Under the pieces are notes generated by a model, which was not told where the DNA came from, ran no database searches, and saw only the letters and a list, made by a program, of their open reading frames with translations. Positions 8,860-18,031 of a DNA stretch of 64,000 nucleotides are shown here, in pieces. The stretch spans positions 228,130-292,129 of the forward strand of contig NPFB01000022.1 in assembly GCA_014084085.1 (NCBI GenBank), written 5' to 3'. Position numbers and translations under genes: made by a program. The first letter of the stretch is position 1. Every line of letters begins with the position of its first letter. Source of the DNA: Hondaea fermentalgiana. Taxonomy: Eukaryota > Sar > Bigyra > Thraustochytrida > Thraustochytriidae.

Positions 8860-9801
8860 ATGGCAGACACATCAACAACGGCGGTGGCGGCACCAGAGCC
8901 GGCACCGACGGCAGCGGCTTCGTCGGCGGCCTCGCGGGGTGCAGAGGCCTTCTCAAAAGGCGCGCTCAGCGGGATGGCATCGGCGCTCGTCTTGCAGCCG
9001 CTCGACGTGGTCAAGACCCGGCAGCAGGGCCTCGTTGCGGCGCACGTGCACAGCGCTGGCCTCGGTAGAACTGTCACAGAGCATGCAGGCCACAATGCCT
9101 CGCGCGTAAGCGCAAAGCACGCCGTGAGTGAGATTCTTGCGCAAGATGGACCTGGTGGCCTGTGGCGAGGCTTGCGTCCCACGATCGCCCGGGCAGCCCT
9201 TGGGCCGGGCGTATACTTTGTCATGCTCGACATGATGCAGGGGAGGAATCGTAGCAATGCAGACCGCAAGCTCACGGTGTTTGTGGAAGGCGCCGTAGCG
9301 CGTGCGATTGCTGGAACGCTCCTGTGTCCTCTCTCCGTAGTCAAGACACGCTTCGAGTATGCACGCGACGCGAAAATGCCGTCTGTGTGGTCCACGCTAG
9401 TCACGATTGCTCGCGAGGAGCGTCTGCCAGGGCTTTTTCGAGGGGCAGTGCCCACGCTAATCCGCGATGTACCTTCATCAGGGCTCTACCTCATGTTTTA
9501 CCAGAGCGTTTTCCAACCCCGCTTGCGCGCACACTTTGAGAACCATAGCGACTCCTCAAGTGTCATTAACGTGCCGGCATCCCTTGCTGCTGGCGTGCTC
9601 GCTACGCTGCTCACGCATCCTTTTGATGTGGTACGCACTACGGTTCAACTCAACAATGTTTCTCTCAGGGAAGGCGTAATTATGCTTTGGCAAGCCCGGG
9701 GCGCTGCCGGCTTTGCACAAGGACTTATGGCCCGAATTCTGCGCCGCCCAATCAATATGTGCATTACCTGGACTTTGTATGAAAAGATTCTCGCAAAGTA
9801 G
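8860..9801 (+). CDS. Mitochondrial carrier, SLC25A38/Hem25 (glycine transporter) type
   Basis: A 313-residue inner-membrane carrier with three repeats, each with a P-x-D/S-x-x-K/R signature: QPLDVVKTR, CPLSVVKTR and HPFDVVRTT. Several stretches fit the SLC25A38 subfamily specifically: VARAIAGTLLCPLSVVKTRFEY, RDVPSSGLYLMFY and RRPINMCITWTLYEK. That subfamily brings glycine into mitochondria for 5-aminolevulinate synthesis; in lineages that use the glutamate (C5) route its role may differ. The second signature has S in place of the acidic residue, as SLC25A38 proteins also vary there. The first in-frame ATG is 8860; the frame is open 24 codons further without ATG. The N-terminal 40 residues are Ala/Thr-rich and poorly conserved. 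Porphobilinogen deaminase, also heme-related, lies 8.5 kb upstream. Confidence 0.85.
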   Translation: MADTSTTAVAAPEPAPTAAASSAASRGAEAFSKGALSGMASALVLQPLDVVKTRQQGLVAAHVHSAGLGRTVTEHAGHNASRVSAKHAVSEILAQDGPGGLWRGLRPTIARAALGPGVYFVMLDMMQGRNRSNADRKLTVFVEGAVARAIAGTLLCPLSVVKTRFEYARDAKMPSVWSTLVTIAREERLPGLFRGAVPTLIRDVPSSGLYLMFYQSVFQPRLRAHFENHSDSSSVINVPASLAAGVLATLLTHPFDVVRTTVQLNNVSLREGVIMLWQARGAAGFAQGLMARILRRPINMCITWTLYEKILAK

Positions 9802-10386
9802 TCTGCGTAGGAGTAATTTTTTTTGCTCGAGTCATTATCATGTCCTCGTTTCCTCGGACTGCGGTGCAGCAGTCAGCAGCATCCAGCCGCAGAATCGAGT
9901 TGTCTTTCTCTTTTCGATTATTTCTTTCCCCATTTAGCCAAGCTATAAGATTATCACTGCAGCGTCGATCATCTCACCACGTAGCGTTCTATATTTTGTT
10001 TACAAATATGTCACCTCACGTCCACCAGCAGTTGATTGTCTGCGTGTCTGGCGGTTGGCTGGTTGGCTGTAGCCTCGTCGATACAAAACCGTCGCGCCCG
10101 CGATGGCTTGGAAAACTATACTACCGAGCATTTCTCCGAGAAACTGCAAGCTCATTCCCTGCGCACCAACAAAGTGGGTGGTATCAACCTCGCGCGGAAT
10201 GGCAGGTGCTCGACGTAATCCCCCGCCTGCGCCAACATGTCGTGGTGCATGACCCAAGCCATCTGAGATCCAAGCACACCGTAGGCTCATGACGACTTTG
10301 CAAGCTCTCGCCACAGCATCTTGACCGCAAAAGATTGCTTCTGAAGTTGCATTCTTCCTTCCTTCCTCCTCGTATTGCTTGTTACG
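9802..10386. other. Intergenic region between carrier and hydroxylase-like gene
   Basis: A T-rich 3' flank follows the carrier stop (9817-9830). Several short frames are present, but none has gene-like codon use. CTTCCTTCC pyrimidine-rich leader sequence precedes the next ATG. Confidence 0.55.
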
Positions 10387-11604
10387 ATGTGCAAAGCGCC
10401 AGGCACGGAGCCTCGCAAAATTGCAATCGCGGACACAATGGACTCCAGCGACGGCAGCGGCATCGGCGGCATCGGCGGCGGCGGCGGCGGCGGCAGCGGC
10501 GCTGCGCACGACGAGGGGGATACGGGCTGGGGGCAGGTCGCGGAGCTCTGCCTCTTCAAGGATGGCGAGGTGAACCGAGAGTGGGTGGACGGAAGCGACG
10601 TGGAGGACAGTGATGAGGAGGACGACGACGAGGAGGACGAGGAATACCGCGAATACTACCGTGAACAGCTTGAGCGGCTGCGTCTCGAGAGCAGCAAGGC
10701 TGGCGAGTCTGGCGCAAGTTCTGCTGCCGCTGTGCAAGTGGGCGGAGACCTCAGCAAGAGCGCAGCTGCGCAAAACCTGGACACGGACGCAGGGGAAAGG
10801 AAGATAGGCTCCGACAGCCTTGACGCTGCCTCTTTCCACTACAACAACGACCACGTTGACAACGACGACGACGACGAGGAGGAGGAAGAGGAATCTGACA
10901 ACGAGTCGTTTGCAAAGTACGGAGATCTCCCCGTCGCTCCAAGATACTATGACTGGCGCGAGTACTTTCCTGAAGTGCAAGGGCTTTTGGATCACTTTGA
11001 CGAGCTCGTCGAGGAGATGAAGACTCTCACAAGCGGACGCTGGTGTCCGTGGCCAGAGTACAAATTGTATCAAGCCGAGGACCAATTTGGCGACTGGAAA
11101 GTTATTCCGCTCATGCATACCTTCCCCGCCTGGGACTCGAAACGGACGAAGTTGATCGAGGGCAATTGCAAGGCTTGCCCCTTGACCATGAGTCTTCTAA
11201 AGAAGATACCAGGACTGCGCACTGTACTTTACTCTCGTCTTGGTCCGCGAACGCGTCTTTCATCTCATCAGGGCTGGGCGGACCTTGCCAACTACGTGCT
11301 TCGCTGCCACCTCCCTCTGGTTCTCCCCACCGACGAGAAGTTCCGTGGTAGCTGTGGCATGTGGGTAGAAGGTGAGATTCAAAAGCACAAGGAGCGCGAC
11401 GTCCTCGTTTTTGATGACAGCAAGATGCACAAGGCATACAATGCCTCGGAGGAGGAACGTATCATTCTCATCTTTGACGTTGTGCGTCCGGATCAGCTTC
11501 CCAAGGGACTTGCATCTGGCGGACACACGGAGCAGCTCGACGAGTTCATTGCACAATACGAAGCCTCTCTCGGGCTTTTTCCAGACCCGGGGAGTCACAA
11601 GTAG
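10387..11604 (+). CDS. Aspartyl/asparaginyl beta-hydroxylase-like protein
   Basis: A 405-residue protein whose C-terminal half (about 205-380) matches the AspH family of Fe(II)/2-oxoglutarate oxygenases. Visible motifs are SSHQGWADLANYVLRCHLPL (His about 294), CGMWVEG, then FDDSKMHKAYN (His about 348) and ERIILIFDVVRP (Arg about 358), the expected iron-binding histidines and 2-oxoglutarate-binding arginine. Metazoan AspH is an ER membrane protein that hydroxylates EGF domains, but here there is no signal peptide or membrane segment, so it is probably cytosolic or nuclear. The N-terminal half is low complexity: Gly-rich (residues about 22-40) and two acidic blocks (about 75-90 and 157-170). 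The ATG at 10387 is the first in frame; another at 10438 would drop 17 residues. Substrate unknown. Confidence 0.85.
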   Translation: MCKAPGTEPRKIAIADTMDSSDGSGIGGIGGGGGGGSGAAHDEGDTGWGQVAELCLFKDGEVNREWVDGSDVEDSDEEDDDEEDEEYREYYREQLERLRLESSKAGESGASSAAAVQVGGDLSKSAAAQNLDTDAGERKIGSDSLDAASFHYNNDHVDNDDDDEEEEEESDNESFAKYGDLPVAPRYYDWREYFPEVQGLLDHFDELVEEMKTLTSGRWCPWPEYKLYQAEDQFGDWKVIPLMHTFPAWDSKRTKLIEGNCKACPLTMSLLKKIPGLRTVLYSRLGPRTRLSSHQGWADLANYVLRCHLPLVLPTDEKFRGSCGMWVEGEIQKHKERDVLVFDDSKMHKAYNASEEERIILIFDVVRPDQLPKGLASGGHTEQLDEFIAQYEASLGLFPDPGSHK

Positions 11605-12001
11605 CTCGGAAGACTACTTTGAGATCCTGGGCTCGCCTGCCTGCCTGCCTGCCTGCCTGCCTGCGCTGTTTATTTGTTTGCCTGTCTGCATCCTTTATGA
11701 AGTAAGAAATTACGTGTTACATTTCTCGGAGCTCGCTACTCTTCATGCTTTGAACGAGGACAAAAGAAAAGCGACAGCACACACGGTTTCAATGCTCTTG
11801 CTCACTCTTTCAACAAGAACCAGAGTTGACCTTTCGATACCAGAGTCCGTGTGATCAGATCCCTCCTTTTTGGAACGAACAAATCGTGGAAGCTTGGGAT
11901 AGAAAAGTGCGCCCATGCCGCCACTGTCCTTTTATACCACAATGCAAGCCAGTCTGGATAAATATCGGTTGCTTTTCTTATTCTTGAAATTGTCATAATC
12001 G
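11605..12001. other. Convergent 3' intergenic region
   Basis: Lies between the ends of the hydroxylase-like gene and the glycosyltransferase gene. It contains the CTGC tandem repeat at 11636-11664. No gene seen. Confidence 0.6.
11636..11664. repeat. CTGC tetranucleotide microsatellite
   Basis: About seven copies of the CTGC unit immediately downstream of the hydroxylase-like gene. Confidence 0.9.
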
Positions 12002-13636
12002 TCAAGATGATGCCCGTAAAAGGGACCATGCTCGTTCGAGAGCGTCTTCTTGGGAAATGTCGCGGCGCATGGCGTCAGCTTTCCCCTCGAAGCCATTTGT
12101 TGGATCTAAAAGGCGAGAAAGAGCTTCTTGAATAGATGTCTCGTCCGCATGTTCAGCTTGCAGATGAATTCCTGCCCCGCCCACATCAAGGGCCTTGGCC
12201 CATCCCACCTGGTCATAGAACTGGAGCGCGGGAATGAGAAGCGAAGGACGACCACACTTTAGCGCGCGCGCCGTCGTCCCTGCGCCACCGTGATGTACAA
12301 CGCAAGCGCACAAAGGGAAAAGGAGATCATGCGGGACGCTCTCAAGGAGGAAAACTTGACTCAATGCACTCGCGTCGAAACCTCGCGTGATGTCCGCATG
12401 GTCGCAACGTGGGGCAATAACAACGCAGGCCCGTCCAATTTGCAATGTGGAGGATATACAGGATCTAACAAGGTCCGCGTCAGCGGCCGCGTGCATGCTG
12501 CCAAAGCATACGCAGACCGGAGGTGCGGCTGCCCTCCTCGCAAAATCTTGCAGTGCCTCAAACTCCTCCGCAAGAGTGACAGAGACGTCGCTCATGAAAA
12601 ATCCCACAACATAATGACACGCGGGCCAATCTGTGGGACGGGGTGCTACAATCGAAGAATATGCGTACAGCGTCTTGAGTTTGGACCCCAATCTATCGAG
12701 AATCTCGAGCGTCATGTCTGGGAGCTCGAGAACCTCGTTGCGAAACTTGTTCTGCTTGCCTGAGAAGTCGACGGCCTGCGTGGCCTGGAAAGCAGCCAAA
12801 AGGCGAGCCCAATGGCGTCCTTTTGTGACGATAGACGTGTTCCAAGGCCAGCGCGTCCAGCTTGCCTCGCCGAATGGTGGCATTTGGCCGGATGGGGTTT
12901 CAGGCGCAAACTTGAGAGCCCAAAACGGGCACGCCAAGGCCTCGGCCATGTGGACACCGAAATGAACCGCAAAAGTACTGGCTATGATCATTTCGGACTC
13001 GTGCTCACGGCAAGCTTGCCAGTATGCAGATGCAATCGGGGCGAACTTGGTGCTGTACGGCTCGGCTGCGTGCAGAATAAAGTCGCGCATGGTTTTGGCT
13101 TCTGCCCACGCGCGTGTCGGCTCGAGGCGGTCCACGCCGCATGATCTGAACATTACGCCGTAACGCTTGGCAAGAGGCGCGAAATCCCCTGGGCCGCAAA
13201 CAAGCGCGCTTACCCCTCTCGGTGCTGCTGCTGCGAGAGCCAAGCAAGGTTCCACATCGCCACGTGTGCCAAGCGCAAGGATGATCACCTTGCGAATTTC
13301 CCCATTCCGTTTTTGCACGAACTCTGCAGCTCCACTTTGCGCGACGTCGGGCTTCTTGTTGATGCTGTCGAAGAGCGCTCCCAGCGCGACAGCGATCAAA
13401 CCTGCGCCCAGCACGCCCAGGGTCGCAAATTGCACTCCGAAACCTGCGTATGTCCCGTCATACAGCGCTGATCCTACCCCCGCCACGAGAACCGCCGTCC
13501 CCGCCACGAGGCCTGCGGCGCCGACCCTCCATCTCCGCGACCTCCTCGCGAGCTCTGCTGCTGCTTCCCCTTTTTCTCCTCCTTCACGTTCTTCCCCCGC
13601 GCGGGGTATCCATCCATCCATCCATCCATCCACCAT
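12002..13636 (-). CDS. Sterol-glucosyltransferase-like UDP-glycosyltransferase (GT1/GT28 fold), membrane-anchored
   Basis: Transfers a sugar from a UDP donor, by similarity to fungal and plant sterol 3-beta-glucosyltransferases. Near the start of the enzyme domain it has the acceptor-side signature LALGTRGDVEPCLALA. Near the end it has HHGGAGTTARALKCGRPSLLIPALQFYDQVGWAKAL, which contains the nucleotide-sugar-binding HHGGAGT and the DQ pair. Upstream are two hydrophobic segments (WRVGAAGLVAGTAVLVAGVG and FATLGVLGAGLIAVALGAL), an uncommon membrane-anchoring arrangement. The start is uncertain: the ATG at 13636 falls inside a TGGA microsatellite, and 65 bases further up is an assembly gap. The frame stays open through the gap to 14407 only because Ns do not stop it. 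As drawn, 544 residues. It is divergent from the sorting-receptor gene across that gap. Confidence 0.8.
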   Translation of the reverse strand: MVDGWMDGWIPRAGEEREGGEKGEAAAELARRSRRWRVGAAGLVAGTAVLVAGVGSALYDGTYAGFGVQFATLGVLGAGLIAVALGALFDSINKKPDVAQSGAAEFVQKRNGEIRKVIILALGTRGDVEPCLALAAAAPRGVSALVCGPGDFAPLAKRYGVMFRSCGVDRLEPTRAWAEAKTMRDFILHAAEPYSTKFAPIASAYWQACREHESEMIIASTFAVHFGVHMAEALACPFWALKFAPETPSGQMPPFGEASWTRWPWNTSIVTKGRHWARLLAAFQATQAVDFSGKQNKFRNEVLELPDMTLEILDRLGSKLKTLYAYSSIVAPRPTDWPACHYVVGFFMSDVSVTLAEEFEALQDFARRAAAPPVCVCFGSMHAAADADLVRSCISSTLQIGRACVVIAPRCDHADITRGFDASALSQVFLLESVPHDLLFPLCACVVHHGGAGTTARALKCGRPSLLIPALQFYDQVGWAKALDVGGAGIHLQAEHADETSIQEALSRLLDPTNGFEGKADAMRRDISQEDALERAWSLLRASS

Positions 13637-13642
13637 CCATCC
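13609..13642. repeat. CATC/TGGA microsatellite
   Basis: About eight CATC units with one interruption, overlapping the putative N-terminus of the glycosyltransferase gene, where it would encode Trp/Met/Asp/Gly repeats. The same tetranucleotide recurs at 25988, 31168 and 46088. Confidence 0.85.
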
Positions 13643-14206
13643 ACGCGCGCACGACGCTTCGCCGCGCAGCGCGGGGCGAGGGCGCGGACGCGCGGACGCG
13701 CNNNNNNNNNNNNNNNNNNNNNNNNNNNNNNNNNNNNNNNNNNNNNNNNNNNNNNNNNNNNNNNNNNNNNNNNNNNNNNNNNNNNNNNNNNNNNNNNNNN
13801 NGCCGGCCTCGCGCGCGGGCTCGGGCTCGGGCCCTGCGCCGGGCACGTCGGAGCGGCGGGAGAACGTTCGATCTTTGCCTCGCTGCCGTCTCTCGCTCCC
13901 CGTACACTGCGCTATAGCGTGCTTTACAGTTGGAGATTTCAAATCTCCTTCTTCTTCTTCTTCTTCTTCTCCTCCTTCTTGTTGTTCGTCGCATCCATAT
14001 CCGAAACGCAACGGAGCCCGCCCGCCGCTACCGCGCGCTCGATCGCCCGCTCTCGCCAGGCGCCGCGACGCGAAGACGGGCCCCGCGTCCGCGCGCGCGA
14101 CCCCTCGCTCTCCCTCCGCGCGGGCGCGCCCCCGGAACCGAGGCGCGGGAGCGAAGGCGCAGCGGGGAACTCGGCCTCGGCCTCGATCGACGTGAGCACG
14201 GCCAGG
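13637..14206. other. Divergent upstream region containing an assembly gap
   Basis: Very G/C-rich sequence between two divergent genes, broken by Ns at 13702-13801. It contains a CTT trinucleotide run at about 13949-13975 and possible leader sequence for the receptor gene. No additional gene seen. Confidence 0.6.
13702..13801. other. Assembly gap (100 N)
   Basis: Exactly 100 Ns, the conventional placeholder for a gap of unknown size. Flanking sequence is extremely G/C-rich, which probably caused the break. Part of the glycosyltransferase 5' end may be hidden here. Confidence 0.97.
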
Positions 14207-16048
14207 ATGCCGGCGGCGAAGGCGACGCTGCTGCGAGCGGCGACTCTCGCGGCGACTCTTGCCGCGGTCGTGTGGAGCGCGGCAGCAGCGGCGGCGCAGG
14301 GCGATGTCACGAGCGCCAGCGAGTTGTACGTGACGTATCCTGCGGCGCTCAAGGGAGACATTGAGCACCGCAGCGCACTCTTTGGCAGCGCGAACTTCGG
14401 GCCGCACAACCAGGAAATCGCGCGCATCTCCGTGCTCGTGGAGGACACCAACTCATCCAACCCCAAGTACCCGTGCCCCATGGAGCTCCCTGCATCTGAC
14501 TCCTCCAAGGATGAGGTGATCCTGCTCATGGGATGGTCGCAGTGCAGGTTCGTCCAGGAGGCAATCTTTGCGCAGGACATGGTAGGAGCCAAGGGCCTCA
14601 TTGTGGTTGAGAACAGGTGCCTCGCATCCAACATGGATGCTAGCACCACCTCTGCGGCCTTTGTCGAGCACTGCAGATCGCTCTGTGACAACGGCTACTG
14701 CGGAGGCATTGACAAGCTGAGCTACATGGGAGGTGTGCAGCATAGTGTACACATCCCGAGCATGATTATCTCTCGCTGGGACGGCTTGCGCATGCTCGAG
14801 TGTCTGGAGCTGGAGCGCGGCCTCGCGCAGGGCACTCTCACCAAGCTTAACAAACACGTCACTGGTGTCGCGTGCACCCCGCAAGCACCGGATGACCAAA
14901 AGGTGCTGGTGAACCTCAAGTGGAACCTTCCGCAAGAGTCCGAGGTCGAGTACCATATTTGGATGAGCTCCATTCTCAACGCGGATATCTTCACGAAGCA
15001 GATCTGGTATGAAAACGTCGTCCCTCTGCTCGTGGGCAAGACCAAATTCACCCCGCACATGTTTGTTTACGATGGCAAAGCATTGGGCTGCACCTCGAGC
15101 GGAACTGCCTCGCACTGTGAAGATGCCTGTCACAACAGCGGGCGATATTGCCATTACGATCCTGACGGACTTGGCGAAGGACGCATTTCCGGCGCAGACA
15201 TCTCACGCGAGAACCTGCGGCAGCTTTGCCTGTGGAAGATTCTCGTGGATGATGCAGCAGAGTCGGTGCGTAATGACAACGAGGTCAAGTGGTGGAAGTA
15301 CATTTCCAAGATTGCCGAAGAATGCACTGGCGAGGACCCCGAGCAAATGGATCCGTACTCGGAGGCATGCTCGAAGAAGGTGCACGAGTCGATGGGCTTT
15401 AGCTTTGATGACACCTTGAGCTGCGTCTCTCAGAGCGGCGGATACGCAGACGAGAACACTGGCACGAACACTATTCTTGAAAACGAACTGGCGAAGCGGT
15501 CCGAGTTCGACATTGTGCGTTTGCCGACGATTATTGTCAACGGCAAATTCATCGAGTTCGAGTCGGGGCTCAAGGACATCCTCGTGGCTCTGTGTGCCGG
15601 TTTTATCGATAGCACTGCGCCAGACTTTTGCCCTTGCGTCGAGCGCACTGATGTTGGTCTTTATTTAGACGCGGCGCTCGTGGAGACCTGCCTCCAGTAT
15701 GCGCCGGAGAGTGCCCACTCGTCGGATAGTGACAATGCTGGTGGCAACAATGGCGTATCCATGGCAACACTCCTCTTTATCCTCGTGCTTGTGGTGAGCA
15801 GTCTTATTGCCGGCTTTGCCGTGTACCGTCGTCGTGAACGTGCACGTATGCGGGCCGAATTTCACGAAGATGTACGTAATATCGTCGGCGAGTACGTGCG
15901 CATGGACGAGGGTTCGAGCGAAGGCGACTTTTTGGGCCGTCGCTCAACGCGGGTCGGTGCCGCAGATGAGACGGACGTGGACGTGGAGACGGCGCCCAGG
16001 CGCGCGAATAACAACTCTGGATATCAGCCTGTCGTGGAGCTTTCTTAG
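14207..16048 (+). CDS. Vacuolar sorting receptor-like PA-domain type I membrane protein
   Basis: A 613-residue protein resembling plant vacuolar sorting receptors, which carry soluble cargo from the Golgi to the lytic vacuole. It has a signal peptide (residues 1 to about 31, ending AAAAAQG) and a protease-associated domain (about 40-215, including SANFGPHNQEIARI and VHIPSMIISRWDG). Next comes a luminal region with VEYHIWMSS, FTPHMFVYDG, the cysteine-rich SGRYCHYDPD, ENLRQLCLWKI and LPTIIVNGKFIEF, all positions conserved in that family. One membrane span lies at about 518-541, followed by a basic stop-transfer sequence. The cytosolic tail of about 70 residues has a tyrosine signal YVRM (about 562) and a second YxxPhi-like YQPV close to the end, fitting clathrin-adaptor sorting. 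The ATG at 14207 directly precedes the signal peptide. The EGF repeats of plant receptors are not evident. Confidence 0.85.
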   Translation: MPAAKATLLRAATLAATLAAVVWSAAAAAAQGDVTSASELYVTYPAALKGDIEHRSALFGSANFGPHNQEIARISVLVEDTNSSNPKYPCPMELPASDSSKDEVILLMGWSQCRFVQEAIFAQDMVGAKGLIVVENRCLASNMDASTTSAAFVEHCRSLCDNGYCGGIDKLSYMGGVQHSVHIPSMIISRWDGLRMLECLELERGLAQGTLTKLNKHVTGVACTPQAPDDQKVLVNLKWNLPQESEVEYHIWMSSILNADIFTKQIWYENVVPLLVGKTKFTPHMFVYDGKALGCTSSGTASHCEDACHNSGRYCHYDPDGLGEGRISGADISRENLRQLCLWKILVDDAAESVRNDNEVKWWKYISKIAEECTGEDPEQMDPYSEACSKKVHESMGFSFDDTLSCVSQSGGYADENTGTNTILENELAKRSEFDIVRLPTIIVNGKFIEFESGLKDILVALCAGFIDSTAPDFCPCVERTDVGLYLDAALVETCLQYAPESAHSSDSDNAGGNNGVSMATLLFILVLVVSSLIAGFAVYRRRERARMRAEFHEDVRNIVGEYVRMDEGSSEGDFLGRRSTRVGAADETDVDVETAPRRANNNSGYQPVVELS

Positions 16049-16606
16049 AATTGGGAGACAGAGTCAGTCCACTGCAAACAAGGAAAGGAGCAAGAGAAAC
16101 ATGATGATGAGGGCGTCAGGTCACTTTTGAGAACAAATATCTAGGTATCTGCGTTACGTAAGTATGCACAATCATGATGGAAAGATTTCCCAACTTTTTG
16201 TTATTATTTGTTGCGCAACACACGATTTTGATCTGTGAATAGCCGAGTATGAGTCATTGGCTTGGTGGTAAGTACAGCTACTTCACCGTTGCCTATGCCC
16301 AAGTCTAGGCTTCGGAGCTTCCATGCGCGCAAGACGCGAAACGAACAAAGATTTTTCCGGGTACCAAAAGAATTATTGCTTACAGAAAAAAGAAAATGAG
16401 ACACATGAGGAACGTAAGGCGGAAGGAATGAATCCTAAAAGACTCGTCTGCTGCATCAAAACTAACGATGTGCAGTACACGAGATCTACTCGGGAAGAAA
16501 AAAAAGAAGTGGTAAGAAGAAGAAGAAGAAGAAGAAGGAAAAGACAGAAAAGCATTCCCGCCAAAACATAAAACGTGTCCCGTCTACCCTGGTGTGGCCC
16601 ATTTGG
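16049..16606. other. Convergent 3' intergenic region
   Basis: A/T-richer sequence between the receptor gene and the GARP gene with an AAG trinucleotide run at 16514-16537, which is CTT on the GARP gene strand and lies in its probable 3' untranslated region. No gene seen. Confidence 0.6.
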
Positions 16607-18031
16607 TCAGTACAGAAAGTCAAAGAGGTCCTCGTTGAGAACGACGTCATCAATTTTGTCCGCATCATTGAGCGAGAGCGGCGTGAGAGGTTTGTCCGGG
16701 GGTAAGGCGCCCAAAAAGGGCGAGGGATATGGCATGCCTTCCATGTCAACGTTGTCCTGGTCAAGCCCAAGACCCATCTTGCCCCCATTGGCATGGGCTT
16801 GCGGCAAACGCCCGAGCTGGTGTTGCGATTGTTGCTGCGCTTGCGGCATCTGAGAATGTTGTTGGTGGTGGGGAGAGTTTGCGTCTCCAGGCGCCGTGCC
16901 AGCAGATGTGGCAGCCGATCTGCCCATGTCCGAGCCTGCGTCCGTGCGGGCCATCGACTTGCGCTGCGATTGCTGCATCTCGTGTTGCTGCTGGATTTGA
17001 GCATGGATGCGCATTTGCGCCTCCATTTGCTCAAACACCATACCTTTGTTGTTGTTATTGTTGTTGGCGGCAGCGGAAATGTGCATGCCTGGCTGATGAG
17101 ATGGGGCATGGGACGGCGAACCCATTTGGCCCTGGACTGTCGAAGCGGCATGGCTGTAGCCGACAGGGGGCCTTCCGGTGTTTTGAAAGTTTCCGGGAGA
17201 CCCCATGGCCTGATTGTTGTTTGCTTGATTATACCCCATCCCGCCACCTCCAGGGATCATGAGATTTGTATGCATGCCGCCGTGGCCACCATAATTTTGG
17301 CGCGCGTCGCCATAGCCATTGATTGCCCCAGCGTTCGGCCCTGCATTATCCTCGAGAAAGCTTACGTCGCCCATGGGGAAGTTTCCAATGGGCATGGGAT
17401 ATGCATGAAAGACAGGATTGAGGGCTTTGCCGTCACTGTACTGCTCGGCCTGGCGTTTGGCGAATTCGAATTGCTGCTGAAAGAGTTCCTGCGTCCGTTT
17501 TGAGTTCGCTCGGTACTTTTGGAGATGCGACTTGATGTGCTCCGTGGTCAGGTTTGGAGGCACGTGCGCCATACTTTGCAATATTGACTTTGGCTTGGCG
17601 TGAATGAGCCCAATATCAAAGATGGTCGCCATGAACTGTTTGTGAAGGTCGTCCGACCACGTGAAGCGCTTCCGCTTTCCTATCGGGGTCTCGCCGTCTG
17701 GCGTGGCATCTTTGGATGATCGTTTCTTTTTCACAGTCTTGCGTTTGGCGGGGGCGCTCGATTTCTGCTCCTCCACGTCGCGGCCCGCGCCATCATTCTC
17801 CATAATATGGGTATTGTTGATGGGGCCATGATTTTTGTGTGCCAACTGCGCTGCTGGCGTATCTGTGTCAATGCCATTCATCATTCCCGCGCCGAGGGTG
17901 CTATCCACGCTCGTCTTGGTCTCTCCAGCTTTGTTCAGCTCCGCGTAGAGAGGACCAAGCGCCTCGAGATTGCTGCTCGTCCTTGGTTTAAGCATGGTGC
18001 TGACGGCCGTGCCGCCTTGGTTCTGATGCAT
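16607..18031 (-). CDS. GARP (G2-like MYB) DNA-binding transcription factor
   Basis: A 474-residue probable transcription factor. Residues about 119-178 form a GARP/MYB-like helix-turn-helix: KRKRFTWSDDLHKQFMATI, then PKSILQSM, and the family signature LTTEHIKSHLQKYR. Plants use this fold in type-B response regulators and phosphate-response factors; here there is no receiver domain, so control by phosphorelay is not indicated. A basic stretch (KRKTVKKKRSSK, about 96-107) can serve as a nuclear localisation signal. The C-terminal half is Gln/Asn/Gly/Met-rich with QQQ runs, typical of an activation domain. The ATG at 18031 is followed by a low-complexity polar N-terminus. Target genes cannot be inferred. 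Confidence 0.88.
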   Translation of the reverse strand: MHQNQGGTAVSTMLKPRTSSNLEALGPLYAELNKAGETKTSVDSTLGAGMMNGIDTDTPAAQLAHKNHGPINNTHIMENDGAGRDVEEQKSSAPAKRKTVKKKRSSKDATPDGETPIGKRKRFTWSDDLHKQFMATIFDIGLIHAKPKSILQSMAHVPPNLTTEHIKSHLQKYRANSKRTQELFQQQFEFAKRQAEQYSDGKALNPVFHAYPMPIGNFPMGDVSFLEDNAGPNAGAINGYGDARQNYGGHGGMHTNLMIPGGGGMGYNQANNNQAMGSPGNFQNTGRPPVGYSHAASTVQGQMGSPSHAPSHQPGMHISAAANNNNNNKGMVFEQMEAQMRIHAQIQQQHEMQQSQRKSMARTDAGSDMGRSAATSAGTAPGDANSPHHQQHSQMPQAQQQSQHQLGRLPQAHANGGKMGLGLDQDNVDMEGMPYPSPFLGALPPDKPLTPLSLNDADKIDDVVLNEDLFDFLY

